From Dermatophilaceae bacterium Sec6.4 (GTDB taxonomy: Bacteria > Actinomycetota > Actinomycetes > Actinomycetales > Dermatophilaceae), in the NCBI GenBank assembly GCA_039636865.1, contig CP144172.1:620001-684000 (forward strand): DNA of 64,000 bases, written 5' to 3'. The notes beneath the pieces were generated by a model. The model saw only the letters and a list, made by a program, of their open reading frames with translations, had not been told where the DNA came from and made no database searches. Of the stretch, positions 1 through 9,440 are shown in pieces; positions within the stretch are counted from its first letter, which is position 1, and every line of letters begins with the position of its first letter. The translations under genes were made by a program, and so were the position numbers.

Positions 1-1
1 C

Positions 2-1195
2 GCCGGGTTCGACCGGATGTGGGCCGACCTGGAACCGATCGGGCGCGCTGCGTCCGGTGGGTATCGACGATTCGCCTGGACTCGCGCAGACCACACCCTG
101 CGGGAGTGGTTCGCGGGTGAGTGCACGTCACGCGGGCTCGACCTGACACTCGATCGGATGGGTAACCAGTGGGCGTGGTGGGGCGACCCGGACGCTTCTC
201 CCGGTGCCGGTGTTGTTGCCGGCTCGCACCTCGACTCGGTGCCGGACGGCGGCGCATACGATGGCCCGCTCGGTGTGGTCAGCGCGCTCGCCGCGGTAGA
301 TGCATTGCGGGAGAGTGGTTTTGAGCCGACACGACCGATCGGGGTGGTGAACTTCGGCGACGAGGAGGGTGCCCGATTCGGGGTGGCGTGCGCCGGGTCG
401 CGGGTCATCACCGGTGCGCTGGACAGCGACCGGGCGCTCGGGCTGACCGACGTCGACGGCGTCACGATGGGTCAGGCGCTCAGTTCGGCGGGCCGTTCCA
501 CTGCCATCGGACGCGACGACGCGACGCTGGCTCGGATCGGAGACTTCGTTGAGTTGCACGTCGAGCAGGGCCGCGCGATGGCAGACGCCGACCGCTACGA
601 CCAGGTCAGCGCCGCGGTCGCGGTCGGCACCGACATCTGGCCGCACGGTCGCTGGCGACTCGACTTCGACGGCACTGCCAACCACGCAGGTATGACCCGG
701 TTGGCGGACCGGGACGATGCGATGCTCGCCTGCGCATTGGCCATCGCGGACGCGAGAAACCTTGCTGCCCAACATGGTTGCGTCGCGACAGTAGGCAAGC
801 TGCTGGTGACCCCGAACGGCGTCAACGCGATCCCGTCCCACGTGACCGCCTGGCTGGACGCACGCGGCGCCGACGAGGGTGCCGTGCTGGCGATGGTGGC
901 GGCGCTCGAGCAGCAGGTGACCGCATCGGTCGCGCAGGAATCGTGGACACCGACGACCCGCTTCGACGGCTCACTGGCCGCGCGACTGCGCTCGGTGCTC
1001 GGCGACGTGCCGATGCTCGGGACCGGCGCCGGCCACGACGCGGGCATCCTGGCCAATGCCGGTGTCCGGACGGCCATGCTCTTCGTGCGCAACCCGACCG
1101 GGGTCTCACATTCACCGGCGGAGTTCGCCGAACAAATCGACTGTCACGCGGGCGTTGCCGCGCTGACGGACGTGCTGCGAGAGCTGGCCGGATGA
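2..1195 (+). CDS. M20-family amidohydrolase (allantoate amidohydrolase-like), 5' end cut by window
   Basis: This is a zinc-dependent M20-type amidohydrolase of the allantoate amidohydrolase/N-carbamoyl-amino-acid hydrolase group. The reading frame stays open to the first base of the window, and the residues before the first ATG (position 17) fit the usual start of the family, so the true start lies upstream. Metal-site motifs are visible: GSHLDSVPDGG, then GDEEGARFG, then the FVELHVEQG block, and a late GAGHDAG. The stop overlaps the hutF start by 4 bp, so the two are translationally coupled. In this histidine-degradation context the likely role is hydrolysis of N-formylglutamate or a related amide in place of HutG. 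Family assignment is firm; the substrate is inferred from neighbours. Confidence 0.85.
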   Translation, partial: AGFDRMWADLEPIGRAASGGYRRFAWTRADHTLREWFAGECTSRGLDLTLDRMGNQWAWWGDPDASPGAGVVAGSHLDSVPDGGAYDGPLGVVSALAAVDALRESGFEPTRPIGVVNFGDEEGARFGVACAGSRVITGALDSDRALGLTDVDGVTMGQALSSAGRSTAIGRDDATLARIGDFVELHVEQGRAMADADRYDQVSAAVAVGTDIWPHGRWRLDFDGTANHAGMTRLADRDDAMLACALAIADARNLAAQHGCVATVGKLLVTPNGVNAIPSHVTAWLDARGADEGAVLAMVAALEQQVTASVAQESWTPTTRFDGSLAARLRSVLGDVPMLGTGAGHDAGILANAGVRTAMLFVRNPTGVSHSPAEFAEQIDCHAGVAALTDVLRELAG

Positions 1196-2508
1196 CGGCG
1201 TACTGGGCGAGGCACGCGTTGCTGCCGCGAGGCGTCGCTGCAAACGTGCGCTTCGAGATCGCCGAAGGACGCTTCACCTCGGTGACGCCGGACCAGCCAC
1301 AGGGCGATGCGCACCTGTTGCCCGGTGTCGTCATCCCTGGTCTCGCCAACTGTCACAGCCACGCTTTCCACCGGGCGCTGCGCGGTCGCACCCACGCGGG
1401 CGGGGGCACGTTCTGGACCTGGCGACAAGGCATGTACGCCGTCGCGGCGCAGCTGGATCCGGATTCCTACCTGCGACTTGCACGGGCGACCTACGCCGAG
1501 ATGGCGCTCGCCGGGATCACCAGCGTGGGCGAGTTCCACTACCTGCACCACCAGCCGGGCGGGCGGCCTTACGACGACCCGAACGCGATGGGTGAGGCGA
1601 TGCGGCAGGCTGCCCGGGAGGCGGGGATCCGGCTGACGTTGCTCGATACCTGCTACCTGGCCGGTGGGCTGACCGCTGATGGTCACGTCCCACTGAGTGG
1701 GGAGCAGCTGCGTTTCGGCGACGGTGACGTCGGGCGCTGGGCGACCCGGGTGAGCGCGTTGAAAGATGACGACACGACCAGGATCGGCGCGGCGATCCAC
1801 TCGGTGCGGGCGGTGCCGCGTGAGGCGATCGGCACAGTGGCTGCGGCGAACGGCGACCGCCCACTGCACGTGCACCTCTCGGAGCAACCGGACGAGAATG
1901 ACGCATGCATGAGCTACTACGGCGTCACGCCCACCCGGTTGCTGCACGATGCGGGCGCGCTCGGCCCGCAGACGAGCGTCGTACACGCCACCCACCTGAG
2001 CACCGAGGGCATCGCCCTGCTCGGCGGATCGGGGATCACCGCGTGCTTCTGCCCGACGACCGAGCGCGACCTGGCCGACGGCATCGGACCCGCGCGCGCT
2101 CTTCATGACGCCGGTGCGTACCTGAGCGTCGGCAGCGACCAGCACGCGGTGATCGACATGTTCGAGGAACTGCGGGGGCTGGAGATGCATGAACGGCTGT
2201 CCAGTGGTCGTCGTGGTCGGTTCGATCTGCAGGAGTTGCATCATGTGGCGACCGCTCAAGGGAGCCTGGGTTGGCCCGCCGCCGGCGTCCTGGTCCGCGG
2301 TTTCCTGGCGGACCTCGTCGCGGTGCGCACCGATTCGGTTCGTACTGCTGGCTCTGACCCTGCGCAGATCTTCTACTCCGCGACGGCTGCTGACGTGCAC
2401 ACGGTGGTCCGCGACGGTGAGGTCATCGTCGAAGACGGTCACCACCGCCTCGGCAATGTGGGCAGACTGCTCGCCGGCGCCATCGAACCGCTCGGGAGGA
2501 AGTCGTGA
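1192..2508 (+). CDS. hutF: Formimidoylglutamate deiminase HutF
   Basis: HutF converts N-formimidoyl-L-glutamate to N-formyl-L-glutamate and ammonia in the five-step histidine degradation route. The 438-residue protein is an amidohydrolase-superfamily TIM barrel. It shows the metal motif [13 protein letters not shown] near residue 55, HVHLSEQ in the middle, and SDQHAV near the C-terminal metal Asp. The ATG at 1192 overlaps the upstream stop (ATGA). A longer frame is open from 778, but that part is antiparallel noise inside the preceding gene, so 1192 is chosen. The gene is followed by hutI with another 4-bp overlap, giving a tight operon. Confidence 0.93.
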   Translation: MTAYWARHALLPRGVAANVRFEIAEGRFTSVTPDQPQGDAHLLPGVVIPGLANCHSHAFHRALRGRTHAGGGTFWTWRQGMYAVAAQLDPDSYLRLARATYAEMALAGITSVGEFHYLHHQPGGRPYDDPNAMGEAMRQAAREAGIRLTLLDTCYLAGGLTADGHVPLSGEQLRFGDGDVGRWATRVSALKDDDTTRIGAAIHSVRAVPREAIGTVAAANGDRPLHVHLSEQPDENDACMSYYGVTPTRLLHDAGALGPQTSVVHATHLSTEGIALLGGSGITACFCPTTERDLADGIGPARALHDAGAYLSVGSDQHAVIDMFEELRGLEMHERLSSGRRGRFDLQELHHVATAQGSLGWPAAGVLVRGFLADLVAVRTDSVRTAGSDPAQIFYSATAADVHTVVRDGEVIVEDGHHRLGNVGRLLAGAIEPLGRKS

Positions 2509-3668
2509 CCAGCACACTCGTCAAGAACATCGGTGAGCTCGTCACGGTGGACAGCGACCGAGGTGATGGCCTGGGCATCATGACCGAAGTCGCCCTCGTC
2601 GCCACCGATGGCCGGATCGACTGGATCGGCGCCGGGGCCGATGCACCCGCCGCAGATCTTGTGATCGACGCGGAACACCGCTGCGTCATGCCGGGGTTCG
2701 TCGACAGCCACTCCCACCTCGTCTTCGCCGGCGACCGCTCCGGTGAGTTCGAAGCGCGGATGACCGGCACGCCGTACGACGGCGGCGGTATCGCGTTGAC
2801 GATGACTGCCACCCGGCGCGCGACCGACGACGAACTGCGCTCGCTCGTGCGGGCCCGCGTCGCGCAGATGCGCGCGCAGGGCACCACGACGGTGGAGATC
2901 AAAAGCGGTTACGGATTGACGGTTGCAGATGAGGTCCGGGCGCTGCGGATCGCCGGGGAGTTCACGACCGAGACCACCTTCCTCGGTGCGCACGTCGTGC
3001 CGCCGGATGCGCGTGCGGACCGGGGCGCCTACCTCGACCTGGTCACCGGCGAGATGCTTGGCGCGTGCGCGCCGCATGCGCGATGGATCGACGTCTTCTG
3101 CGAGCCGCACAGCCCGCATGCATTCACCGAGGAGGAGTCGCGGCGGGTGCTGCGTGCAGGCCGGGATGCAGGTCTGCTCGCCCGGGTGCACGGCAACCAA
3201 CTCGGCCACGGCCCGGGCGTACAGCTCGCCGTGGAGGTGGGTGCCGCGAGCGTCGACCACTGCACTTACCTGTCGGACGGAGACATCGCGGCGTTGGCTG
3301 AATCTAACACTGTCGCAACGCTGTTGCCCGGGGTTGAGTTCTCCACCCGCTCGCCCTACCCGGATGCGCGACGGCTCATCGACGCGGGTGTGCAGGTCGC
3401 GCTGGCCACCGACTGCAACCCCGGCACCTGCTATTCGGGCTCGATGCCGTTCATGATCGCGGTCGCAGTCCGCGAGATGGGAATGACTCCCATCGAGGCG
3501 GTCCGGGCGTCGACCGCGGGCGGTGCGGCTGCGCTGCGGCGCGACGACGTCGGTGTCCTTCGGGTCGGTGCCCGGGCAGATCTGGCAATGCTGGAAGCGC
3601 CGAGTTACCGGCACCTTCCCTACCGTCCGGGTGTGCCGCTCGCGACGGTCATCCTGAGTGGTGGGTGA
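2505..3668 (+). CDS. hutI: Imidazolonepropionase HutI
   Basis: HutI hydrolyses 4-imidazolone-5-propionate to formimidoylglutamate, the substrate of HutF. The protein has 387 residues, normal for the family. The metal-binding [12 protein letters not shown] motif lies near residue 68, followed by EIKSGYGL, the [10 protein letters not shown] block, and [15 protein letters not shown] near the C-terminus, all typical of HutI. Translation starts at GTG 2505, overlapping the hutF stop and preceded by GGGAGGA. It is the last hut gene here, so the earlier genes (hutU, hutH) presumably lie to the left of the window or elsewhere. Confidence 0.95.
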   Translation: MTSTLVKNIGELVTVDSDRGDGLGIMTEVALVATDGRIDWIGAGADAPAADLVIDAEHRCVMPGFVDSHSHLVFAGDRSGEFEARMTGTPYDGGGIALTMTATRRATDDELRSLVRARVAQMRAQGTTTVEIKSGYGLTVADEVRALRIAGEFTTETTFLGAHVVPPDARADRGAYLDLVTGEMLGACAPHARWIDVFCEPHSPHAFTEEESRRVLRAGRDAGLLARVHGNQLGHGPGVQLAVEVGAASVDHCTYLSDGDIAALAESNTVATLLPGVEFSTRSPYPDARRLIDAGVQVALATDCNPGTCYSGSMPFMIAVAVREMGMTPIEAVRASTAGGAAALRRDDVGVLRVGARADLAMLEAPSYRHLPYRPGVPLATVILSGG

Positions 3669-3751
3669 TGCATGCGCACCCGTCCTATTCTCGATTACTG
3701 CACTAGTATCCGGTGGTTCAGCGGGATCAACGGGAGCGCACGGGGAGCAGC

Positions 3752-5353
3752 ATGCGTAGTTCGACCAGGATGTATGCGGGTCTGATCGCGGTCGTCGCGA
3801 CGGTTGGTGTCGCCGCGTGCTCGACGTCTGGTGAGAAGGTCTCCCCTGGTGCGCAGCCGAGCACGCACAAGAGCGCTGCGCCCGCCCCAGGCACCCCGGC
3901 ACCACCTGATCCCCGCGTCGTCGTGGCCGCCGAGAACGCCAAACCCGGCACCATCTCCTGGCAACTACCCAAGGCCAAGTGGGCCACCGACACCGAACTG
4001 GCCGGCTGGGTGAACCACACATCGGTACTGCCGGGTCAGTCGGTGCGGATGTTCACCACCGCGACCGTGCCCACGTACACGGTGTCCGCCTACCGGATGG
4101 GTGACTATGCGGGGAAGGGCGGCCGTCTGATCTGGAAATCTTCGTTGCTGCGCGGTGTACGGCAACCCTCCTGCCCGGTGCGCGCGCACCACATGGTCGA
4201 TTGCAGCAACTGGAAGCAGACGGCGCAGATCAGCACGACCGGATGGCCGGCCGGGCTGTACCTGCTCAAGCTCGACGGTTCGGACGGCAGGAGCAAGTAC
4301 ATCCCGCTTACCCTGCGCACCCGCGATCTGGCCGGCAAGCTGGTCCTCGTCAGCGCGGACGCGACCTACCAGGCATACAACCAGTACGGCGGGTACTCCC
4401 TCTACGCCGGTAAATAGGGCTTCGCCGATCGCGCGAATGTCGTCTCGTTCAACCGCCCGTATGACCGCTCCGGCGCACGGTATGTCACCGCCGGTGAGCG
4501 ACAGATCGTCACTATTGCCGAGCGCAACAAGCTACCCGTTGCGTATGTGAGCAATACCGACATTGCGGCCGATCCCAGCATCCTGGCGGGAGCGGCCGGG
4601 GTTGTATCTCCCAACCATGACGAGTACTGGGACACCGCGATGCGCAACGCCTACATCAGTGCGCGTGACAGTGGCACCAACCTGGCTTTCATGGGCGCGA
4701 ACGCCCAGTACTGGCGGGTGCGATTCGCAGCCGACGGCCGGGAGATGATCGGTTACAAGTCGACAGCGCTTGATCCGGTGAAGAACAACGCTGACACCAC
4801 CACGTTGTGGCGAAATGCCCCACAAGCCCGCCCCGAGAACGGATTGGTCGGGTTGATGTACGAATGCTTCCCGGCCACCGGGCCGCTCACGGTGACGGTG
4901 CCGGGCTTCTGGATGTTCAAGGGGACCGGAGCAAAAGCCGGATCAAGGTACCCCGGCGTGGTGGGTGTGGAGATCGATCGTGCGTATCCGATTCCGGGAA
5001 CGCCGAAAACTCTCGAAGTGGCTGCGCATTCGCCGGTGCAGTGCGGCCGGATCGGCATGACGTACTCCGACCTCGGCTACTACACGGTCGACTCCGGCGC
5101 GGGTGTCTTCGCCTCCGGCAGCATGGGATTCGCCATCGGGCTCGGCGCGATCAACAAGGGTGCCGGGATCACCCAGCAGTCATCGGCATTCGTGACGAAG
5201 GTCGCGCAGAATCTCTTCACCGCGATGGCCGCGGGACCGATGGGCAAAGCGCATCCCGCGCACCCGAATCTCGCAGCACTGCACGCCAACCCCAGTCCCT
5301 CAACCGGTAGCGGCGCCAACACCGGCACCGATCCGGGCGACGACGACGAGTGA
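3752..5353 (+). pseudogene. Lipoprotein of the N,N-dimethylformamidase-beta-like family, interrupted by in-frame TAG
   Basis: The frame encodes an exported protein resembling the large-subunit domain of N,N-dimethylformamidase (DUF6605-like); its physiological role is unknown. ATG 3752 follows GGGGAGCAG and starts a lipoprotein signal peptide ending in the lipobox VAAC. The reading frame is open to a TAG at 4415-4417, then continues in the same frame from GFADRANVVSFNRPYD to 5353. The text on both sides (QAYNQYGGYSLYAGK before, SPNHDEYWD after) belongs to one continuous family domain. This is therefore a single nonsense codon rather than two genes. The C-terminus is Ser/Gly/Asp-rich. It is either a recent pseudogene or a base error. 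Confidence 0.75.
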
Positions 5354-5397
5354 TCGTCGGACCGCCCGGTTCGGTGTGGCGTGGATGTGGCGAGCGC

Positions 5398-6477
5398 TCA
5401 GGCTTCGATGCGCTGACCCGTTTCGTTGTTGAAGAGGTGCATGCGCGCTGAGTTATGGGTGAAGTAGATTTTGGCACCCTTCTCGGGGACGTCGCGGCCG
5501 TCGACCCGGGCAACGATCGGCACGTCACCGTCAGGTGTGGTCGTGTGGCCGTAGATGTAGGCGTCCGCACCGAGTTCTTCGACGACGTCGATGTCGACCG
5601 GTAGGCCTTCACCCCGTTCATTGCGGACCAGGTCTTCTGGTCGCACGCCGACGGTAACGGTCGCTCCTGCCTGGGTGAGCGCCTCGCGGGAGATCGGCGC
5701 CACCGTGTTACCGAGTTTGACACCTCCGTCGGTGGACGGGGCCTGCAGCAGATTCATCGCGGGGGAGCCGATGAAACCGGCGACAAAGACGTTGTTGGGG
5801 TGGTCGTAGAGCTCGCGGGGGGTCCCGCATTGCTGCAGCACGCCGTCTTTGAGGACCGCGACACGGTCGCCCATCGTCATTGCCTCGACCTGGTCGTGCG
5901 TGACGTAGACCGTCGTGACACCCAGTCTGCGCTGCAGCGAGGCGATCTGGGTGCGGGTCTGCACGCGTAGTTTCGCGTCGAGGTTGGACAGCGGCTCGTC
6001 CATCAGGAAGACCTGCGGTTGACGCACGATCGCCCGACCCATCGCCACTCGCTGACGTTGACCACCGGAGAGTGCTTTGGGTTTACGGTCCAGGTACTCG
6101 CTAAGGTCCAGCATCTTGGCCGCCTCTTCGACGCGGGTCTTGATCTCCGGACGGGCCACCCCGGCGATCTTCAACGAGAAACCCATGTTGTCGGCCACGC
6201 TCATATGGGGGTAGAGCGCATAGTTCTGAAACACCATCGCGACATCGCGTTCCTTAGGGGTCAGATCGGTGACGTCGCGGTCACCGATCATGATGCGACC
6301 TTCGTCGACGTCCTCCAGTCCGGCGAGCATGCGTAACGACGTGGACTTGCCGCAACCCGATGGTCCGACCAGCACCAGGAATTCACCGTCTGCGATTGCA
6401 ATGTCGAGCGCGTCGACTGCGGGGCGGTCGACGCCGGGGAACCGTCGTACGGCCTTGTCAAAAGCAACTGTTGCCAT
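5398..6477 (-). CDS. Sugar ABC transporter ATPase, MsiK/UgpC type
   Basis: This is the nucleotide-binding subunit of a CUT1 carbohydrate importer, 359 residues. Visible motifs are Walker A GPSGCGKST (residues 38-46), the Q-loop VFQNYALYP (about 82-90), signature LSGGQ (136-140), Walker B VFLMDE (156-161) and H-loop His194. A C-terminal TOBE region of the MsmK/UgpC kind follows. The ribosome binding site AAGGAGAAAG lies just before the start. The permease operon at 16.3-18.1 kb has no ATPase of its own. In actinobacteria such importers commonly share one MsiK-type ATPase, so this protein is the natural candidate; that pairing is inferred. Confidence 0.92.
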   Translation of the reverse strand: MATVAFDKAVRRFPGVDRPAVDALDIAIADGEFLVLVGPSGCGKSTSLRMLAGLEDVDEGRIMIGDRDVTDLTPKERDVAMVFQNYALYPHMSVADNMGFSLKIAGVARPEIKTRVEEAAKMLDLSEYLDRKPKALSGGQRQRVAMGRAIVRQPQVFLMDEPLSNLDAKLRVQTRTQIASLQRRLGVTTVYVTHDQVEAMTMGDRVAVLKDGVLQQCGTPRELYDHPNNVFVAGFIGSPAMNLLQAPSTDGGVKLGNTVAPISREALTQAGATVTVGVRPEDLVRNERGEGLPVDIDVVEELGADAYIYGHTTTPDGDVPIVARVDGRDVPEKGAKIYFTHNSARMHLFNNETGQRIEA

Positions 6478-6639
6478 CAGCTTTCTCCTTCACCGGCAGG
6501 AACGTGCCGGACGATCCGAGTGAAAGGTACCGAATATGATCGGCCCTGGAATGCAGGTACTTCACGGTCTGCGATGCAATGGAGATGGCATCTATGGCGG
6601 CCGGTTCCGGACATCAGATCTGCCGAAAGGAGCCGTGAC

Positions 6640-7341
6640 ATGCAGGGACCGGGTGGGCTCAGCATCCGCGAGGTGATCGACGCCGGGCCGGTGCTGCCCG
6701 TCGTGGTGATCGAGGATCCTTCGGGCGCCGTCGCGTTGGCGAACGCGCTGCTGGAGGGTGGAATCACCGTCATCGAGATCACCCTGCGCACTGCGGGTGC
6801 GTTGGAGGCGGTTGCCCGGATCGCTGAGGACTGCCCGGACATGATCGTCGGCACCGGAAGCGTCCGAACGCCGCATCAGGTGCAGCAGGCAGCGGACGCA
6901 GGTGCGCGGTTCCTGGTGACGCCCGGTTCTCCGCAGGGACTGCTGGCCGCCTGTGCGGGCTCGCGGTTGCCGACTCTGCCCGGCGCCGCGACGGTGACCG
7001 AGATGCTCACCCTCGCAGAACGCGGCTTTTCGGTCGTGAAGTTCTTCCCCGCCGAGCAGCTGGGCGGGGCCGACGCTCTGCGGGCCATCAGCGGGCCTGT
7101 TCCCGATCTCGACGTGTGCCCGACCGGTGGCATCACGCAGTACCTCGCGGCGGACTACCTGAAGCTGCCGACCGTGCCCTGCGTCGGCGCTTCGTGGGTA
7201 ACCCCGGCCGGCGCCCTGCGGGAAGGCGACTGGGCGCAGGTCCGACGGCTGGCCCGGCGCGCGCAGGAACTGCGTCGCGAGATTCAAGACGCAGAGATTC
7301 AGGACGCCGAGATCCAGGATGCAGAAGTCCTGCCGGGATGA
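6640..7341 (+). CDS. eda: KDPG/KHG aldolase
   Basis: This class I aldolase cleaves 2-keto-3-deoxy-6-phosphogluconate to pyruvate and glyceraldehyde-3-phosphate, the last step of the uronate/mannonate route encoded in this locus. The 233-residue protein shows the catalytic Glu in VIEITLRT and the Schiff-base Lys in VVKFFPAE. Other family motifs are IVGTGSV and CPTGGI. ATG 6640 is chosen because AAAGGAG sits at 6626-6632; an upstream ATG at 6520 lacks such a site and adds an unlike tail. An unusual C-terminal extension contains three AEIQD-like repeats made by a 15-bp tandem repeat. The gene is divergent from the ATPase gene and convergent with the GH113 gene. Confidence 0.93.
   Translation: MQGPGGLSIREVIDAGPVLPVVVIEDPSGAVALANALLEGGITVIEITLRTAGALEAVARIAEDCPDMIVGTGSVRTPHQVQQAADAGARFLVTPGSPQGLLAACAGSRLPTLPGAATVTEMLTLAERGFSVVKFFPAEQLGGADALRAISGPVPDLDVCPTGGITQYLAADYLKLPTVPCVGASWVTPAGALREGDWAQVRRLARRAQELRREIQDAEIQDAEIQDAEVLPG
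7279..7323 (+). repeat. 15-bp tandem repeat (3 copies) in the aldolase tail
   Basis: Three in-frame 15-bp units (7279-7293, 7294-7308, 7309-7323) encode EIQDA-like repeats at the extreme C-terminus of the KDPG aldolase. The units differ at a few bases. They lie outside the catalytic barrel. Confidence 0.8.
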
Positions 7342-7366
7342 CCGTCGAGTGCTCGTCGCCATGGGG

Positions 7367-8341
7367 TCAGCCCGCAGCCTGAGCACGTGAGTAGTGCCCC
7401 GCGACGACTCGGGCAGCCGGTTTGCCGTAGACGCAGTAGTCGTCATTGGCTGCAGCAGTTTCGGCGTTGTACAGGGCGGCCGGCCAGTCCCACAACATGA
7501 AGCCGCCCACCCAGGGACGCCTACCCGCCGCGGTCAACATCTCATCGAGGTAGTCGGCCTGTACCTGCCCGTCGGGAGCGCCGATGAGCGTCCAGTCGTT
7601 GGGGCGGGCCTGCGCACCGACCCGGCTCGGGCAACCTGCCTCCAGGAAGCAGAAGGGCTTGTCGTACTGCGTGACCACGGCCTCGATGCGGTCCAGCTCG
7701 CTCTCCCAGTCCCCGCTCGGGTAGTACCCGCTGGCCGAGATGACGTCGACGGCATCCCACCAGGTGACGTGGTCTTCCTGGTACTTGTCGCAGTTGTAGG
7801 TGATGGGTCCGGCGTAGACGTAGCGCACGTCGGCGATGAGCTCCCGCCACAGGGTCTCCTGCGAATCGGCGCGTACCGTCTCACACCCGATGCAGAAGAG
7901 GTCGACGTCCAGCTCAGCGGCCAGCCGGGCATGATGGACGATGTACTCCCGGTAGGCGCTGAACCACTGGCCCCAGCTTGGTTCGCCGGGCACGTCCCAG
8001 TCGAAGAAACCGATGTAGGCCCGCCAGGTGCCGTCGGCGACGTTGACCATCGGTTTGAGGCACACCTTCAGGCCCTGGTCCCGAGCCCGGTGTACTGCGG
8101 CGCGTACCTCGTCATCGGTCAGGGACGGGGAGTCGCGGAACGGGATCGCCGTGGACTGGGCGGTCTCCTGCACAGCCGCGTAGGCGAGGGTCACCCAGTT
8201 CACGTTGAGCTGCGACATGGCTGCCATCGACTGCTCCGCCGCCGGCGTGGTCCAGGTGCCGCGCACTCCGGTGAAGCCCCACGTCATCCCGCATACGGGC
8301 GCATCCCATCCGGTCGGGCCGGCGGTAGGTCGTTCACTCAC
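7367..8341 (-). CDS. GH113-like beta-mannanase, cytoplasmic
   Basis: The 324-residue protein resembles glycoside hydrolase family 113, a TIM-barrel clan A family with beta-1,4-mannanase activity. Visible features are the N-terminal GMTWGF strand, KPMVNV, the acid/base region FCIGCE near residue 155, and a nucleophile-like Glu in CFLEAGCPS. A late GGFMLWDWP strand follows. There is no signal peptide, so it should act in the cytoplasm on imported manno-oligosaccharides. It is the last gene of the ROK-led operon, and its start overlaps the lactonase stop by 8 bp. The exact substrate (mannan versus another hexosan) is inferred from the locus. Confidence 0.8.
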   Translation of the reverse strand: MSERPTAGPTGWDAPVCGMTWGFTGVRGTWTTPAAEQSMAAMSQLNVNWVTLAYAAVQETAQSTAIPFRDSPSLTDDEVRAAVHRARDQGLKVCLKPMVNVADGTWRAYIGFFDWDVPGEPSWGQWFSAYREYIVHHARLAAELDVDLFCIGCETVRADSQETLWRELIADVRYVYAGPITYNCDKYQEDHVTWWDAVDVISASGYYPSGDWESELDRIEAVVTQYDKPFCFLEAGCPSRVGAQARPNDWTLIGAPDGQVQADYLDEMLTAAGRRPWVGGFMLWDWPAALYNAETAAANDDYCVYGKPAARVVAGHYSRAQAAG

Positions 8342-9440
8342 TGACTACTCCTTCATGGGAAACGGTGACGGGCAGGACGCACGTGGGGCTGTTGATCCGG
8401 GCCACCTGTCCTACGTGCTGCAACGCCCCGGTGGTGTGGTCGGCACGGATCAGGTCGATCGCGTGCCCCCGCTCTGCTGCCACATACAGGAACTGCCCGA
8501 AGATCGACAGGTGTCGTGGCCACGCGCCGACGTCGACGCGGTCGACGAACGTCAACCGGCCGTCCGCGAGCAGGAACGAGGTAACGCAGTCGGCGCCGCG
8601 GTTGCTGACGTAGAGGACGCGGCCACCGGGGGCGACCTCGATATGGGCTGGATAGTTGCGTGGGGTCGGTGGGTGACCCGGACCCTGGGCCGGCGTCCTG
8701 ACCCATTCGAGCGTGGGGGTTCGCATGCCGCGACCCAGCGACGTCAGGTCCGAGCTCAGCTCACCGACGACGACGAGCTGCTCCAGCGGGGAGCCGTCGG
8801 TTCCGACCCCAGGAACGACCACGACCTGGCGCGGTCCGGTGCCCGGTGCCATCGCCACCACTTCTGAGGCAGCCAGCGGCTCGCTACCGCCCACCTCGTA
8901 CCGCACGATCTCGTCGGTGCCCAGATCGGCGAGCAGGAAGGTGCCGGCGGCGGTGTTCGCAGCCAGATGCGGATGCGCAGCCTCCTGACGATCCGGATCG
9001 GGCCCGGAGCCCTGTCGGCTGGTCACTGCGGTGGGCTCGGCGGCGATGCCGTCCTCGTCCAGGGGCAGGACAGCGACACTGCCGCCCTCGTAGTTGCTCA
9101 CGATCAGGTGCGTGCCGTCGGGCGTCACCACGGCGTGGCACGGCGCCGCGCCGCCGCTGCTGCAACTGCCCAACGACGTCAACATCCCGTCCGCAGCGAT
9201 TCCGAACGTGGACACGACACCCTGCGCGGCCTCGGTGAGCGCGTAGATGACGGGCAGTCGTGGATGGGCCTGCAGGTAGGACGGGGACTGCAATGAGTAG
9301 GTCGATCGCAACGACAGCGCACCGGTGGCCGGATCGGCAGCGAAGATCGTGATGCCCGTGCCGGTGCCCAGCGCATCGGTGTAGGACCCGACGTACAGCA
9401 GGTTCTGGCCGGCCACCTGTCGGCCCCGTTGCTCAGTCAT
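8334..9440 (-). CDS. Lactonase family protein (seven-bladed beta-propeller, Pgl type)
   Basis: This 368-residue protein belongs to the 6-phosphogluconolactonase/carboxy-cis,cis-muconate cyclase propeller family. It opens with YVGSYTD, a typical first blade, and shows repeated blade motifs such as PCHAVVTPDG with IVSNYEGGSV, QEAAHPHLA and YPAHIEVAPGG with LYVSNRG. No signal peptide is seen. It overlaps the SDR gene upstream by 8 bp and the GH113 gene downstream by 8 bp. Next to a sugar dehydrogenase-like SDR and mannonate dehydratase, the simplest role is opening of an aldonolactone such as mannonolactone. The family is firm; the substrate is inferred. Confidence 0.87.
   Translation of the reverse strand: MTEQRGRQVAGQNLLYVGSYTDALGTGTGITIFAADPATGALSLRSTYSLQSPSYLQAHPRLPVIYALTEAAQGVVSTFGIAADGMLTSLGSCSSGGAAPCHAVVTPDGTHLIVSNYEGGSVAVLPLDEDGIAAEPTAVTSRQGSGPDPDRQEAAHPHLAANTAAGTFLLADLGTDEIVRYEVGGSEPLAASEVVAMAPGTGPRQVVVVPGVGTDGSPLEQLVVVGELSSDLTSLGRGMRTPTLEWVRTPAQGPGHPPTPRNYPAHIEVAPGGRVLYVSNRGADCVTSFLLADGRLTFVDRVDVGAWPRHLSIFGQFLYVAAERGHAIDLIRADHTTGALQHVGQVARINSPTCVLPVTVSHEGVVSE

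Noticed and set aside
2439..4022. Long minus-strand open frame across hutI and the lipoprotein gene
   Set aside because: It is the high-GC antisense shadow of real genes, with Arg/Pro-rich composition and no recognisable domain.
4415..4417. Pyrrolysine or programmed readthrough at the TAG
   Set aside because: Nothing in the window points to pyrrolysine machinery, and actinobacteria do not normally use it. A mutation or base error is simpler.
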